From: Acidobacteriota bacterium | GTDB lineage: Bacteria > Acidobacteriota > Vicinamibacteria > Marinacidobacterales > SMYC01 | Length of the DNA: 38,491 nucleotides | Direction of reading: 5' to 3' | Assembly (NCBI GenBank): GCA_004356105.1 | Contig: SMYC01000315.1 | Coordinates: 1-38,491 of the forward strand | In this document: piece after piece, positions 7,738 through 15,432 of the stretch | Position numbering within the stretch: the first letter of the stretch is position 1 | Layout of the letters: the number at the start of each line of letters is the position of its first letter | Made by a program: the position numbers and the translations under genes | The notes under the pieces: model-generated | What the model was told of the DNA's origin: nothing | What the model saw: only the letters and a program-made list of their open reading frames with translations | Database searches by the model: none

Positions 7738-9699
7738 TTGCTGGCAGCAAAGAGATTTCCGGTGGTCATGGTCTTTGTTTTGCTGCTGGCTCCCTACGTG
7801 CGAGCACAGCACGGTGCAAGCGGCGGAGAATGGCAGGCTTTCGGCGCAGACCTTGGCAGTACTAAGTACACACCGCTGGATCAGATAAACGGGGACAACG
7901 TTTCGGATCTAGAAATTGCTTGGCGTCGCCCGGCCTTGGATGAGTATTACCTGTCGCTGAATCCGGAGCAGCGTTATTCCACCCGTTACATGGCCGTTCC
8001 GCTAGTGATGGACGGGGTGGCCTTTATACCTAACGGTGTTGGGCTCGTGGAAGCGTTCAATCCGGGCACCGGTGAAACGATCTGGGTGCAGAAGCCATTC
8101 GGCGGCGCGGAAGATCTCCCCGGCACCGTCACTCGCGGCGTGGCTTACTGGACCGATGGTGACGACCAACGTATTCTTGTCCAACGCGGCGTTTATCTAT
8201 ACGCGTTGAATGCCAGGACGGGTGAAGTTTATCCATCTTTCGGCGACGCGGGTAGAGTCCAGCTGCAAATCGAATCTCCCGACGCGCCGCGTTACCGCTG
8301 GGGCGGCGTGCCCATGGTGGTCCGTGATGCGGTGATCATCGGCCAAGCGATGACCGATACCTTTGTCAACAAGGAAGCCTTCCGTAGCGATGTGAGGGCG
8401 TTCGATGTCCGGACCGGCGCGCTGCGCTGGGTTTTCCACACCATCCCTCAAGAAGACGAGTTCGGTAACGATACCTGGTACGACGGAGCTTGGTCGTACA
8501 CCGGGCACACTCCCATGTGGGCACTTTTCAGTGCCGATGAGGAACTGGGCCTCGTCTACATGCCGTTGTCCTCGTCGACCAACGACATGTACGGTGGGCA
8601 TCGAGTTGGCGACAACCTGTTCAGCCAAAGCCTGGTGGCGGTCAATGCTGAAACGGGCGAGCGGGTTTGGCACTATCAAACGGTGCATCACGGGTTGTGG
8701 GACTATGACCTACCGGCGGCGCCCATCCTGATGGACATTACCGTCGAGGATCGTGCAATCCAAGCGGTTGCTCAGATCACGAAACAGGGTTTTACTTTTG
8801 TCTTCGACCGCAAGACGGGTGAACCGGTGTGGGAAATTGAAGAGCGGCCCGTACCGCGATCGAAAACACCCGGAGAAGTGACGTCCCCCACACAACCGTT
8901 CCCGACCAAACCAGCACCCTTTGAACGGCTGGGTGCCGTTGAACAGAACCTCATCGATTTCACGCCCGAGCTTCGCGCCGAAGCGCTCGAAATCGCCGGG
9001 CGCTACGTGACCGGCCCACTCTTCACGCCACCTTCGATTCGCGGCGACGGCCCCAACGACACCCAGGGCACCATCCAATTGCCCGGTTCCCAGGGAGGGG
9101 CCGACGTTCAAGGCGCCGCCTTCGACCCCGAGACGGGCTATCTATATATCCCATCGATTACCTCACCCTTTGTGGCGGACATTCGTGTAGGTCAAGACTC
9201 GGGCAACCTTCGCTATATAAAAGGTACCCGTCGCTGGATCGCAGGGCCCCGTGGTTTGCCGCTATTCAAACCTCCCTACGGGCGGATCACGGCTATCGAC
9301 ATGAATACTGGCGAACATGTCTGGATGGTGCCGAACGGTGATGGCCCTCGCCACCACCCTGCCATAGCACACCTCAATCTTGGACCGTTGGGAAGTCCAG
9401 GCAGACCGGCGCCTTTGCTCACAAAAACGCTGCTGTTCATAGGTGAAGGCCTAACCAACGTATTTCGTGACCGCCGCATCCCACCAGATATGCCCACTGA
9501 AATAGCCACGAATAGCGGGGGCCCTTTCTTTCGCGCCTACAAGAAAGAATCCGGTGAGACCGTTTGGGAGGTCGAGCTAGAAGCAGGAACCTCGGGGACA
9601 CCCATGAGTTACATGTACGAAGGCAGACAGTACGTTGTGGTCGCGATTGGTGATAGCAAACATTCTCCAGAGCTGGTGGCTTTCGCGCTGCAAGAGTAA
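7738..9699 (+). CDS. PQQ-dependent dehydrogenase (glucose-dehydrogenase-like quinoprotein)
   Basis: The 653-aa product is a periplasmic eight-bladed propeller quinoprotein that would oxidise an alcohol or sugar using pyrroloquinoline quinone. It has a signal peptide (VVMVFVLLLAPYVRAQ), the opening GEWQAFGADLGSTKYTPLDQI, repeated tryptophan-docking blades (ETIWVQKPF, GALRWVFHT, GERVWHYQT, GETVWEVEL) and the HHGLWDYDLPAAP motif near residue 320. That motif matches the active-site Asp region of membrane glucose dehydrogenases. There is no cysteine in the protein, so the vicinal disulfide of methanol-dehydrogenase types and any heme-c motif are absent; electrons must leave by a separate partner. 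The TTG start is chosen because GGGAGGG at 7724-7730 is well placed. The substrate cannot be told from sequence. Confidence 0.9.
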   Translation: MLAAKRFPVVMVFVLLLAPYVRAQHGASGGEWQAFGADLGSTKYTPLDQINGDNVSDLEIAWRRPALDEYYLSLNPEQRYSTRYMAVPLVMDGVAFIPNGVGLVEAFNPGTGETIWVQKPFGGAEDLPGTVTRGVAYWTDGDDQRILVQRGVYLYALNARTGEVYPSFGDAGRVQLQIESPDAPRYRWGGVPMVVRDAVIIGQAMTDTFVNKEAFRSDVRAFDVRTGALRWVFHTIPQEDEFGNDTWYDGAWSYTGHTPMWALFSADEELGLVYMPLSSSTNDMYGGHRVGDNLFSQSLVAVNAETGERVWHYQTVHHGLWDYDLPAAPILMDITVEDRAIQAVAQITKQGFTFVFDRKTGEPVWEIEERPVPRSKTPGEVTSPTQPFPTKPAPFERLGAVEQNLIDFTPELRAEALEIAGRYVTGPLFTPPSIRGDGPNDTQGTIQLPGSQGGADVQGAAFDPETGYLYIPSITSPFVADIRVGQDSGNLRYIKGTRRWIAGPRGLPLFKPPYGRITAIDMNTGEHVWMVPNGDGPRHHPAIAHLNLGPLGSPGRPAPLLTKTLLFIGEGLTNVFRDRRIPPDMPTEIATNSGGPFFRAYKKESGETVWEVELEAGTSGTPMSYMYEGRQYVVVAIGDSKHSPELVAFALQE

Positions 9700-9705
9700 T
9701 TCGAG

Positions 9706-9990
9706 CTAGCGTGATGCACGTTTCCGGCGGATTCTTGCCGCGGTCGAGCCGAACGAGGCGTCCGGGAAACCGATCGATGCGATCCAGACGGAAGCGTCTA
9801 CCGGGCTCGGAATGATCCCGTAGCTTCCCACGGTCTTCACGAACTTGGTGGGGAGATCCGTCGTTTCCGCGATGACTCAGACGCCCGGCTCCGCACCTTT
9901 CGTACTCTCGACGACGCCCGAGATGCTTTCCGCCGCCGGACTCGCCACCAACGACATCAAGATCGCAACGAGAAAACAGACTTTCCTCAT
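9706..9990 (-). pseudogene. Remnant of an exported regulatory-domain protein (stop, deletion, frameshift)
   Basis: The ATG at 9990 has a fair ribosome binding site (GAGGGAGCAGG) and a signal peptide (MRKVCFLVAILMSLVASPAA). The mature start reads ISGVVESTKGAEPGV, as in carboxypeptidase-regulatory-like exported proteins that often accompany quinoproteins in environmental genomes. A TGA at 9877-9879 then interrupts the frame where the family would have Trp; reading through gives VIAETTDLPTKFVK. It jumps directly to sequence that looks internal (GSYGIIPSPVDASVWIAS). The +2 frame then continues PGRLVRLDRGKNPPETC. This shows a nonsense change, a large internal deletion and a frameshift in under 300 bp. 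Family naming is from memory and moderate; the decay itself is plain. Confidence 0.6.
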
Positions 9991-10042
9991 GCCTGCTCCC
10001 TCAGCGTGAGCGATGTCGAAAGGGTCTTCGGAGTTACCTCGA

Positions 10043-11047
10043 TCAGTGTTTCGTGGCCTCTTCGGCGTCCTTTTCCTTGGCGCGTGCTCCAGCGAGGATG
10101 TTGTAGAGGCCATAATTCCCCTCGTGGCAGGCATACTCGAACAGTGGTCCGTCCGTTCTTCTCAAAGGCATCACGGCGGTCCAAGGGCGCGAGTAGGAAT
10201 TAGGATCTTCGACTGTGAACGCGTAACTCAATGTGTCCATGTCGATGCGGGTGAAACGCTCGACCAGGTGCGTGTCGGCCGTGGAACCAGCAAGGCTCGT
10301 CTCGCGGAGGAAGTTGATGGTATCGACGACGAGCGTATCGCCCTCCCAGTGGCCACGGGAGTCGCCCGCCCACTGACGGATCTTTCCATGTGGGCGCCCG
10401 TCCGTCGGGATGATGCGCGTGTTGTGCACCATCTCGTTAAGGATCACTACATATCCAGGAACCTGCCAAATGTGAACATTATTATTGTAGGCTCCAGAAA
10501 TCATTGGCGGTCCGGCGTTGAACCCCACCAGGCAACGGTCGGCCAAGCTTCGATCCGTGTAGGAATCCCCCCAGCCGGTAGTGAGCTTCATTCTCTTTTT
10601 CCTGCGTCTCTCTATCGCCTCTTCCGTAAAAGGAATTCTTCCGTCCGGCGGATCCACGACAAGCGACGTGCGTTTGTCCTTGGTGAGCTCGATTCCCCGC
10701 TCGTACCAGACCTCGTTGTAGGACAAAACACCACCCTCGGCCCGCGGTGCGTAGCCAGCCCACGGAGCGCCTGTGATCGGATCAAACAGATCACGATTCA
10801 GGCGTCGATTCCGATACTCCTCATACTCGGCCGCTTCCTCAGCCGTCAGAGTCTCCTTCCCGGCCAGCTCTTTGGGACGCTGCAAGGGCGTGATGGTGCG
10901 GAAGGTGAACAAGCCCTGTATGTCCGGAACGCCGTCCGCGGTGCGGGGCGGCGTCCAATCGTCCGCCGCGGCCTGGCCGAAAGCTAGCGGTGCCAGCATG
11001 ACAACGGCCATCGCGCTGACTATTGCAGAGAGAAATCGATCACTCAT
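10043..11047 (-). CDS. Conserved exported protein of unknown function
   Basis: The 334-aa protein starts with a good signal peptide (LSAIVSAMAVVMLAPLAFGQA) and a strong ribosome binding site (AGGGAGGT, 6 nt before the ATG at 11047). It belongs to a family common in Acidobacteriota-like genomes, with the opening WTPPRTADGVPDIQGLF and TPLQRPKEL, a central DRCLVGFNAGPPM with a Cys, an HIWQVPGYVVILNEMVHNTR strand, GHWEGDTLVVDTINF, and a late YACHEGNYGLYNILAG. No catalytic site is known to me. It is followed 52 nt later on the same strand by the signal-peptide remnant at 9990, suggesting an old operon on the strand opposite the PQQ dehydrogenase. Confidence 0.7.
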   Translation of the reverse strand: MSDRFLSAIVSAMAVVMLAPLAFGQAAADDWTPPRTADGVPDIQGLFTFRTITPLQRPKELAGKETLTAEEAAEYEEYRNRRLNRDLFDPITGAPWAGYAPRAEGGVLSYNEVWYERGIELTKDKRTSLVVDPPDGRIPFTEEAIERRRKKRMKLTTGWGDSYTDRSLADRCLVGFNAGPPMISGAYNNNVHIWQVPGYVVILNEMVHNTRIIPTDGRPHGKIRQWAGDSRGHWEGDTLVVDTINFLRETSLAGSTADTHLVERFTRIDMDTLSYAFTVEDPNSYSRPWTAVMPLRRTDGPLFEYACHEGNYGLYNILAGARAKEKDAEEATKH

Positions 11048-11176
11048 CTCAGACCTCCCTTACTTGCGCGGGATACGTGCCTGTCGTCGCCCAGGCAAGC
11101 TCTGACTCGCCACGCTACACGGTTCTGCAACGTCACGCAACCGTTGAAGTGCTTGGCCAGTTGGGCTGAACAAAGC

Positions 11177-11911
11177 TCAGAGGATTTTGCTGTTCATCAC
11201 AGCTTTCATCGTCGCTGATTTGATCGTGTTCACGAGAGGTGTAAATTTCGCAGCCTGCGCTTCCGTAAAATGCTCGGTGGTGAACAACAAGAGAGCCAGA
11301 GCGGTGCCGTTCAGGTAGCTTCCGCCCAGCGCAAGCACGGTGCGGATATCGTGAGCCTGGACGAAATCCTGGCTGGGAATCAGATGGTAGCCATCGCTGG
11401 TGCGTGCCGTTCTCGCATCTTCAACGTAAATGAGCTGGGCCATCTGACCGACGGTCTTCAGCATGATCAGGGTGTTTTGCTTCTCGAGCCACGGAACGTC
11501 GATTCCAGTTTCGGCGAGAACGCGGCTCACTAGGGGAATCGTCTGGATGAAGCTTGCGCTGAGAATCGAAATAGCGAGGTGGTGACGCGAGCTCCCGGGA
11601 TCGTTCCACTCCGGCATAGAGCCACGAGACGCCAGCAGAGTGAGCACGATGGCGTCCTCGGTAAGCTGGGAAAGCACCTTTCGCTCCGTGGCGACCCGAC
11701 GGGCAAACGCTTGTTCTCGCTCTGGGAGAAACGCGAAGGGCACGGTGGCGAACAGACGGATGAGGGCCAAAGACTCGGCAAATTCCTGATGCAATTTGTC
11801 CACGCAGATTTGGCCGGCATCCCGAAGAGTCGGGCATTCGCTCGCGAGATCTTTCAGCTCCGCCCGGAGGTTTCCTATGTCTGCGAGCAGGTAGCTTCCG
11901 AATGTGGCCAC
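11177..11911 (-). CDS. Sensor-like conserved protein of unknown function
   Basis: The open frame extends to a TTG at 11989, but the first 26 codons overlap a TPR scrap in another frame, so GTG at 11911 (SVATFGSYLL...) is the likelier start, giving about 244 aa. The protein has a recurring pattern: LHQEFAESLALIRLFATVPF, a WNDPGSSRHHLAISI block, IPLVSRVLAETGIDV, an ARTA..DGYHLIPSQDFVQAHDIRTVLALGGSYLNG core and a terminal LVNTIKSATMKAV helix. I have a sense of this as an unnamed domain found alone or next to sensory proteins; I cannot name it. Its neighbour upstream is a GAF protein, which supports a signalling role. There is no signal peptide or membrane segment. Confidence 0.6.
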   Translation of the reverse strand: MATFGSYLLADIGNLRAELKDLASECPTLRDAGQICVDKLHQEFAESLALIRLFATVPFAFLPEREQAFARRVATERKVLSQLTEDAIVLTLLASRGSMPEWNDPGSSRHHLAISILSASFIQTIPLVSRVLAETGIDVPWLEKQNTLIMLKTVGQMAQLIYVEDARTARTSDGYHLIPSQDFVQAHDIRTVLALGGSYLNGTALALLLFTTEHFTEAQAAKFTPLVNTIKSATMKAVMNSKIL

Positions 11912-11963
11912 GCTATTTCTTTCAACGGCAACAACTCCATTATAGGTGGGGCTTGCGTCGCCG

Positions 11964-12092
11964 CGTCGTCTTCGAGCTGGTTGAGGCAATGTCCAAGTGC
12001 AGCACGTACTTCGGCGGTGTCGACGTGGTCCTCCCCCAGCACCTTCTGACAGATGTCCAAGGCCTCGCTCAGGAAGAGGACCGCTTCGTCTG
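11964..12092 (-). pseudogene. TPR-repeat scrap
   Basis: On the minus strand this stretch encodes about one tetratricopeptide unit (DEAVLFLSEALDICQKVLG, then EDHVDTAEVRAALGHCL), the pattern seen in TPR arrays of kinesin-light-chain type that follow bacterial Ser/Thr kinases. The upstream part overlaps the last codons of the GAF gene in another frame, and the downstream part runs into the 5' region of the next gene. It has no sensible start or partner repeats, so it looks like a fragment left by rearrangement. Confidence 0.5.
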
Positions 12093-12863
12093 GAGCGCGC
12101 CGCGCTGGCTCTTGCTCAGCCGGTGAAGCCGGGCGGAACGAAGGGCGCTTGGCGCATGTTCCGCCACGAGCTCGAGGAGTTGGTGGTCGACGGGCGTGAG
12201 CCCACTCTTATGGAGTAGAAGCTGGTAGATCACGATCACGCCCACGCACACCTCTTCCGCTTTGAGCGGGATCACCGCGAGCGGGACTTCCCCGGGCCGC
12301 TCTTCCCCGTTCGGCGCTTCATAGTAGAAGGGGGTTCCCTTGGCCGCGATCTCCCCGAGCAGGCCCTCTCCGAGAGGCACCGCTTCTGCGACATGCAACG
12401 CTCCGCGGCCGGCCACGCGCCGAAGCATTTTCTTCTTCTGCTCGACGAACATGATACTGAACTCCTGGGCGCCGACGAGCTCGTGCAAAATCTCGGTCAC
12501 GATATTCATGATCTCGCCCGCGTCGAAGGACGCGTGAAGACGATGCTTCGCAACATATAGATTCGAGATCGCTTCGTTCTGCTCGTTCAGACGTGAGCAC
12601 AAGCTCGCGAGGTCGCGATTCTCGTCCTCGATCTGTGTCAACCGGGTCTCGAGCTCCAGAACGTGGGCAACCACTTCCCGATCGAGCGGCGGCCCCAGAT
12701 CCGCCGTTTCCTCGGCCGGAACGCGGCTGTCCAGGCTCTCGAGGCGTTGCTCGACTTTGAGAAGACGAGCCAATATCTGGCGGATGTGGTCCGCGACGGA
12801 TTTTTTCGTTCCTTCGCTCATGCGCAGTCGTATGGCCGGGGGTTTCTCTATTGTGGGAACCAT
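12069..12863 (-). CDS. GAF-domain protein with N-terminal coiled coil
   Basis: After a helical region with heptad-like pattern (ADHIRQILARLLKVEQRLES and VVAHVLELETRLTQIEDENR) comes a GAF domain from about residue 110 of the longest frame: HASFDAGEIMNIVTEILHEL, GAQEFSIMFVEQKKKML, GEGLLGEIAAKGTPFYYE, VPLAVIPLKAEEVCVGVIVI and a closing LLELVAEHAPSAL helix. GAF domains sense small ligands or redox state, usually as dimers; no output domain is attached. The start is uncertain: TTG 12878, ATG 12863 and ATG 12821 are all possible, none with a convincing ribosome site. The last ~11 residues are probably foreign, because the next frame there encodes a TPR unit. Confidence 0.75.
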   Translation of the reverse strand: MVPTIEKPPAIRLRMSEGTKKSVADHIRQILARLLKVEQRLESLDSRVPAEETADLGPPLDREVVAHVLELETRLTQIEDENRDLASLCSRLNEQNEAISNLYVAKHRLHASFDAGEIMNIVTEILHELVGAQEFSIMFVEQKKKMLRRVAGRGALHVAEAVPLGEGLLGEIAAKGTPFYYEAPNGEERPGEVPLAVIPLKAEEVCVGVIVIYQLLLHKSGLTPVDHQLLELVAEHAPSALRSARLHRLSKSQRGALQTKRSSS

Positions 12864-13027
12864 TCCAGCACAGGTCAATTCCTTGATATCTCGGGATGCC
12901 GTGGAACATACTGCCGGAGTCGCGCGCCATCCTCTGCGCTTATGGAGAAGACACGTTCCAGCTAGCGCGTACGAACCTCGGCGGGACGAAGGCTGCGAGC
13001 AAAGATGAACGAGTAAGAACGTCGCGA

Positions 13028-13672
13028 CTAAGGGCTAGCTCCCGCTTGCCGAAGTAGCTCGCCGACGTCTGAATGACCCCGTTCTTCAGCCGCTTTGAGT
13101 GCGGTCCACCCGTTCGACGCGCGCGCGTCAACATCGGCGCCATGCGACAGGAGATCGCGCACGAGCGCCGAGCTCCCGTAGCGAGACGCCTCGATGAGAG
13201 GAGAGTTCCCCGTCTTCGAGGCGAGATTCGGGTCCGCACCGTTGTCGAGCAGAAGCTTCGCGACATCGACCCGCCCCTTCCCCGCCATCAAGAGAAGCGT
13301 CGTCCGCCCACGGGTATCGCGCGCGTCGAGCGAAGCACCACGCTCGATGAGCATGCGGACAACTTCATCATGTTCGAGAACGGCCGCAACCATCAGCGCC
13401 GTCGACCCGTCACTCCGACGCCCATTCACATTGGCCCCCTGCCCAAGAAGCTCCCGTACCCGAGCCCCGTCCCCAGCGGATGCAGCTTCAAGTAGCGAAA
13501 GCTCGAGCGCGGTCGTATCCGAAGGCGCGAGCGAAACGCTAGAAGAGCCGACCGAATTAGTAATCGACGCGACCCCTTCCGAAACGTCATCCAAGGCCTC
13601 TTCCATCTCCGAAGGAAAGAAGTAGAAAAGACCAAGAAGAACACACCCAATAAGCAGCAGAAACTTGAGCAT
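13028..13672 (-). CDS. Membrane-anchored ankyrin-repeat protein
   Basis: An N-terminal hydrophobic helix (MLKFLLLIGCVLLGLFYFF) is followed by a Ser/Asp-rich linker and then four to five ankyrin repeats from about residue 60: ELSLLEAASAGDGARVRELL, GSTALMVAAVLEHDEVVRML, GRTTLLLMAGKGRVDVAKLL, GNSPLIEASRYGSSALVRDL and GWTALKAAEERGHSDVGELL. The helix fits a signal anchor or lipoprotein-like leader, so the repeats are probably on the periplasmic side. The ATG at 13672 is preferred to the TTG at 13681 because the hydrophobic helix begins there. Ankyrin repeats bind proteins; no partner is evident. Confidence 0.85.
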   Translation of the reverse strand: MLKFLLLIGCVLLGLFYFFPSEMEEALDDVSEGVASITNSVGSSSVSLAPSDTTALELSLLEAASAGDGARVRELLGQGANVNGRRSDGSTALMVAAVLEHDEVVRMLIERGASLDARDTRGRTTLLLMAGKGRVDVAKLLLDNGADPNLASKTGNSPLIEASRYGSSALVRDLLSHGADVDARASNGWTALKAAEERGHSDVGELLRQAGASP

Positions 13673-13727
13673 AGCGACCAACTACCATTATGCGAGCGCC
13701 GAAGCCGGGAACCTAATGCGGAATCAG

Positions 13728-14108
13728 CTACCAATGCCAAGCGTGGTCGTAGCCGCTAATGAGCTCGGCGACGCCGCTTCTCGATACCGTCTTCAGACCG
13801 TCGATAAGCGAGGAGGCCTCGATGCCGCGCTCCGCGACGTCTTCCTCGATGATGTAGACGTCCACGCCCTTGCCGATGAGCTTGGCGACATCTTCCGCGA
13901 GCTTAGGCGGCTGCGTCTGGGACACGGCGCCAAAGCGAAGACCAGAAGCGTCCTGCCCCTTGACACCGTAATTGACCGCGTTGCCACGCAGCAAGACGTC
14001 GAGCTCGGCGCCCGCGCCTATCATCGCATGCGTGAGCCAGACGATCGTGTCGTCCTGCTCTTCGACGGTGGCCCGATAGGCCGTCTCTATAATATTGATG
14101 GCTTTCAT
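13728..14108 (-). CDS. DsrE-fold protein, third gene of sulfur-relay-like operon
   Basis: The real start is the ATG at 14108, preceded by GGGGAG at a normal distance and only 10 nt after the previous stop; longer upstream extension in this frame is shadow. The 126-aa product has the DsrE/F Rossmann-like layout: MKAINIIETAYRATVEEQDD, then AMIGAGAELDVLLRGNAVNY, LAEDVAKLIGKGVDVYIIEE and a C-terminal SRSGVAELISGYDHAW. It has no cysteine, so it would be a structural (DsrF/DsrH-like) partner rather than a persulfide carrier. With its two neighbours it forms a small operon of related subunits, like heteromeric DsrEFH/TusBCD complexes. Confidence 0.75.
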   Translation of the reverse strand: MKAINIIETAYRATVEEQDDTIVWLTHAMIGAGAELDVLLRGNAVNYGVKGQDASGLRFGAVSQTQPPKLAEDVAKLIGKGVDVYIIEEDVAERGIEASSLIDGLKTVSRSGVAELISGYDHAWHW

Positions 14109-14118
14109 GGCTTCTCCC

Positions 14119-14532
14119 CTACTTCGTCGGGATGACGAGTGTATTGTCCGAAGCGCTCGCCATCTTCCAAAGATCGCCCGGCGTACCACGGCGTACGCCT
14201 TCCACGGCCTCGGCGACGCCACGTTCGTCAACGCAAAGCCCACAATTGACCCAGTCGATCTTGCCACCGTTTTTGCGTGCCTCTTCCATCAACGCAGCGA
14301 CCCACTTGTGAGGCAGCGGATGATCTTCTTCGTCAGCGTCGTGCCCGTGCACGGCGTTGGCGTGCCCCGATTGCTTGGTGAAGGGAAGGCCAACCGCGCC
14401 TTCATAGGCGAAGACGTTGATGTCATAGCCGCGGCTCGCGGCCACGTGCATGAGGCGTAGCGCGGTCGTGGCGCGCGCGCTCTCGAAAGGCGGGTCCATG
14501 ATCGCAAAGGTAAGTGTTTTCTTTTCGCCCAT
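14119..14532 (-). CDS. DsrE-family sulfur-relay protein with CxxC motif
   Basis: The 137-aa cytosolic protein follows the DsrE fold: LTFAIMDPPFESARATTALRL, ASRGYDINVFAYEGAVGLPF, HKWVAALMEEARKNGGKIDW, then the cysteine motif NCGLCVDERG that in this family carries the transferred sulfur, and a final SASDNTLVIP strand. The middle holds an unusual His/Asp-rich loop (HANAVHGHDADEEDHPLPH) that could bind a metal. The ATG at 14532 follows a GGGGGA box and lies 12 nt after the previous gene. It is the only one of the three genes with the paired cysteines, so it is the likely active subunit. Confidence 0.8.
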   Translation of the reverse strand: MGEKKTLTFAIMDPPFESARATTALRLMHVAASRGYDINVFAYEGAVGLPFTKQSGHANAVHGHDADEEDHPLPHKWVAALMEEARKNGGKIDWVNCGLCVDERGVAEAVEGVRRGTPGDLWKMASASDNTLVIPTK

Positions 14533-14544
14533 CTCGGTCCCCCT

Positions 14545-14872
14545 TTAGTGCCACATGGCCTTGCGGCCCTCAGCGAGTTGATCCATGACGATGTCGATGG
14601 GCGCTGGCTTGACCGCCTCGAGAAGGCTCGCTTCCGCGATTCCCCGCTCGCGCAGTGAGAAATCATCCGCAAGTACTTCGACGCCCGCAGCCGCCACGTC
14701 CGACAGCGCGCCGCTCCTAGCGCCCGGGCGCGTTGGGAAACACACCGTTTTGGACCAAGAACAAAGTAACGTCATTGCCCGCCTTGGCCAGATCCTTGGC
14801 CAAGTCGTAGCAGAACCTGACATCCTGCGAGTCGTAGGGATCCCGCGACTCGATGAGAAGGTATTTAGCCAT
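14545..14872 (-). pseudogene. DsrE-family protein, first gene of operon, +1 frameshift
   Basis: The ATG at 14872 has a strong ribosome site (GGGAGGA). The frame reads MAKYLLIESRDPYDSQDVRF and LAKAGNDVTLFLVQNGVFPN and then stops at 14717-14719 just after APGR. The neighbouring frame continues without a gap as GARSGALSDVAAAGVEVLAD, LLEAVKPAPIDIVMDQLAEG, ending at 14545. Removing one base from the CCCGGG run at 14723-14728 rejoins both halves into a normal 108-aa DsrE protein. This is either a recent mutation or a sequencing/assembly error. The intact spacing to the second gene argues that the operon was functional until very recently. Confidence 0.75.
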
Positions 14873-15220
14873 CGTCTTTTCCTCCCTCGACGAAACAGTT
14901 GGAATGAAATGGGTTAGAAAGTTACCACGGAACTTCCTCACTCCGGAAGTGGCTTGATGACGGCAAATCTCACGCGGGACGCGCTACGCCGCCCCGACCT
15001 GCGCCTATCGACGCAAACGGCAACGGCGTTGGGCACCACGCTGATGCATCGCTCACCGAGACAATAGGGCGCCCTTGCACTCCACGATGTAGCGGCGCTG
15101 CTCTTCCGGCAGCGGATGGATAGTCGTCTCGCCACTGCGAAGTGGCGCACGCGCCGCCCGTCTCAGCCCGTCCCGCTGGCACCGGCCGTCGGCCGCGAGG
15201 CGTCGCGAGGCGTTAACCTT
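14873..15220. other. Divergent intergenic region
   Basis: This stretch separates the DsrE operon (leftward) from the giant genes (rightward). The minus-strand frames here are 70-aa shreds in all three phases with no domain I recognise. A small inverted repeat (ACTTCC, 7-nt gap, GGAAGT) at 14932-14950, about 60-80 nt before the DsrE start, could be an operator. Nothing else stands out. Confidence 0.35.
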
Positions 15221-15249
15221 TTGACATCGGCCGCCATTTCCATTAGCAT
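15221..15249 (+). promoter_or_regulatory. Sigma70-like promoter upstream of the giant genes
   Basis: A perfect TTGACA at 15221-15226, a 17-nt spacer and TAGCAT at 15244-15249 (4 of 6 matches to TATAAT). Transcription would begin near 15256, leaving about 90 nt before the leader ORF at 15343 and about 180 nt before the first giant gene. Confidence 0.55.
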
Positions 15250-15342
15250 CTCTCATCGGTTTCTGCGGCCGGTTCCCTCAACCTGCCAAGCCGTCAAAGC
15301 CTCTCATTAATAAGAACTCTTCATACGACATAAGGGGGCATC

Positions 15343-15414
15343 ATGAAGCGGTCCAGCTATAATCCGCATCTCCATCGAAAACAGAGGGCTCCACTCACCA
15401 TCGACACCGACTGA
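15343..15414 (+). CDS. 23-codon leader ORF in frame with the giant gene
   Basis: An ATG with an excellent ribosome site (AAGGGGG, 5 nt spacing) opens 23 codons beginning MKRSSYNPHLHRKQ and ends at TGA 15412-15414. The frame is the same as the giant gene, which starts only 18 nt later with a much weaker ribosome site. Reading through the TGA would give a basic N-region in front of the signal peptide. It is either a regulatory leader peptide, or the true N-terminus interrupted by one nonsense codon. Confidence 0.45.
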   Translation: MKRSSYNPHLHRKQRAPLTIDTD

Positions 15415-15432
15415 AGCACGCGGACGAAACGC

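Noticed and set aside
10013..10987. 324-aa plus-strand ORF opposite the exported protein gene
   Set aside because: The minus-strand frame has a signal peptide, strong ribosome site and family motifs; the plus frame has none.
14938..15256. Small minus-strand ORFs upstream of the DsrE operon
   Set aside because: Overlapping 65-70-aa frames in all phases, without ribosome sites or recognisable motifs.
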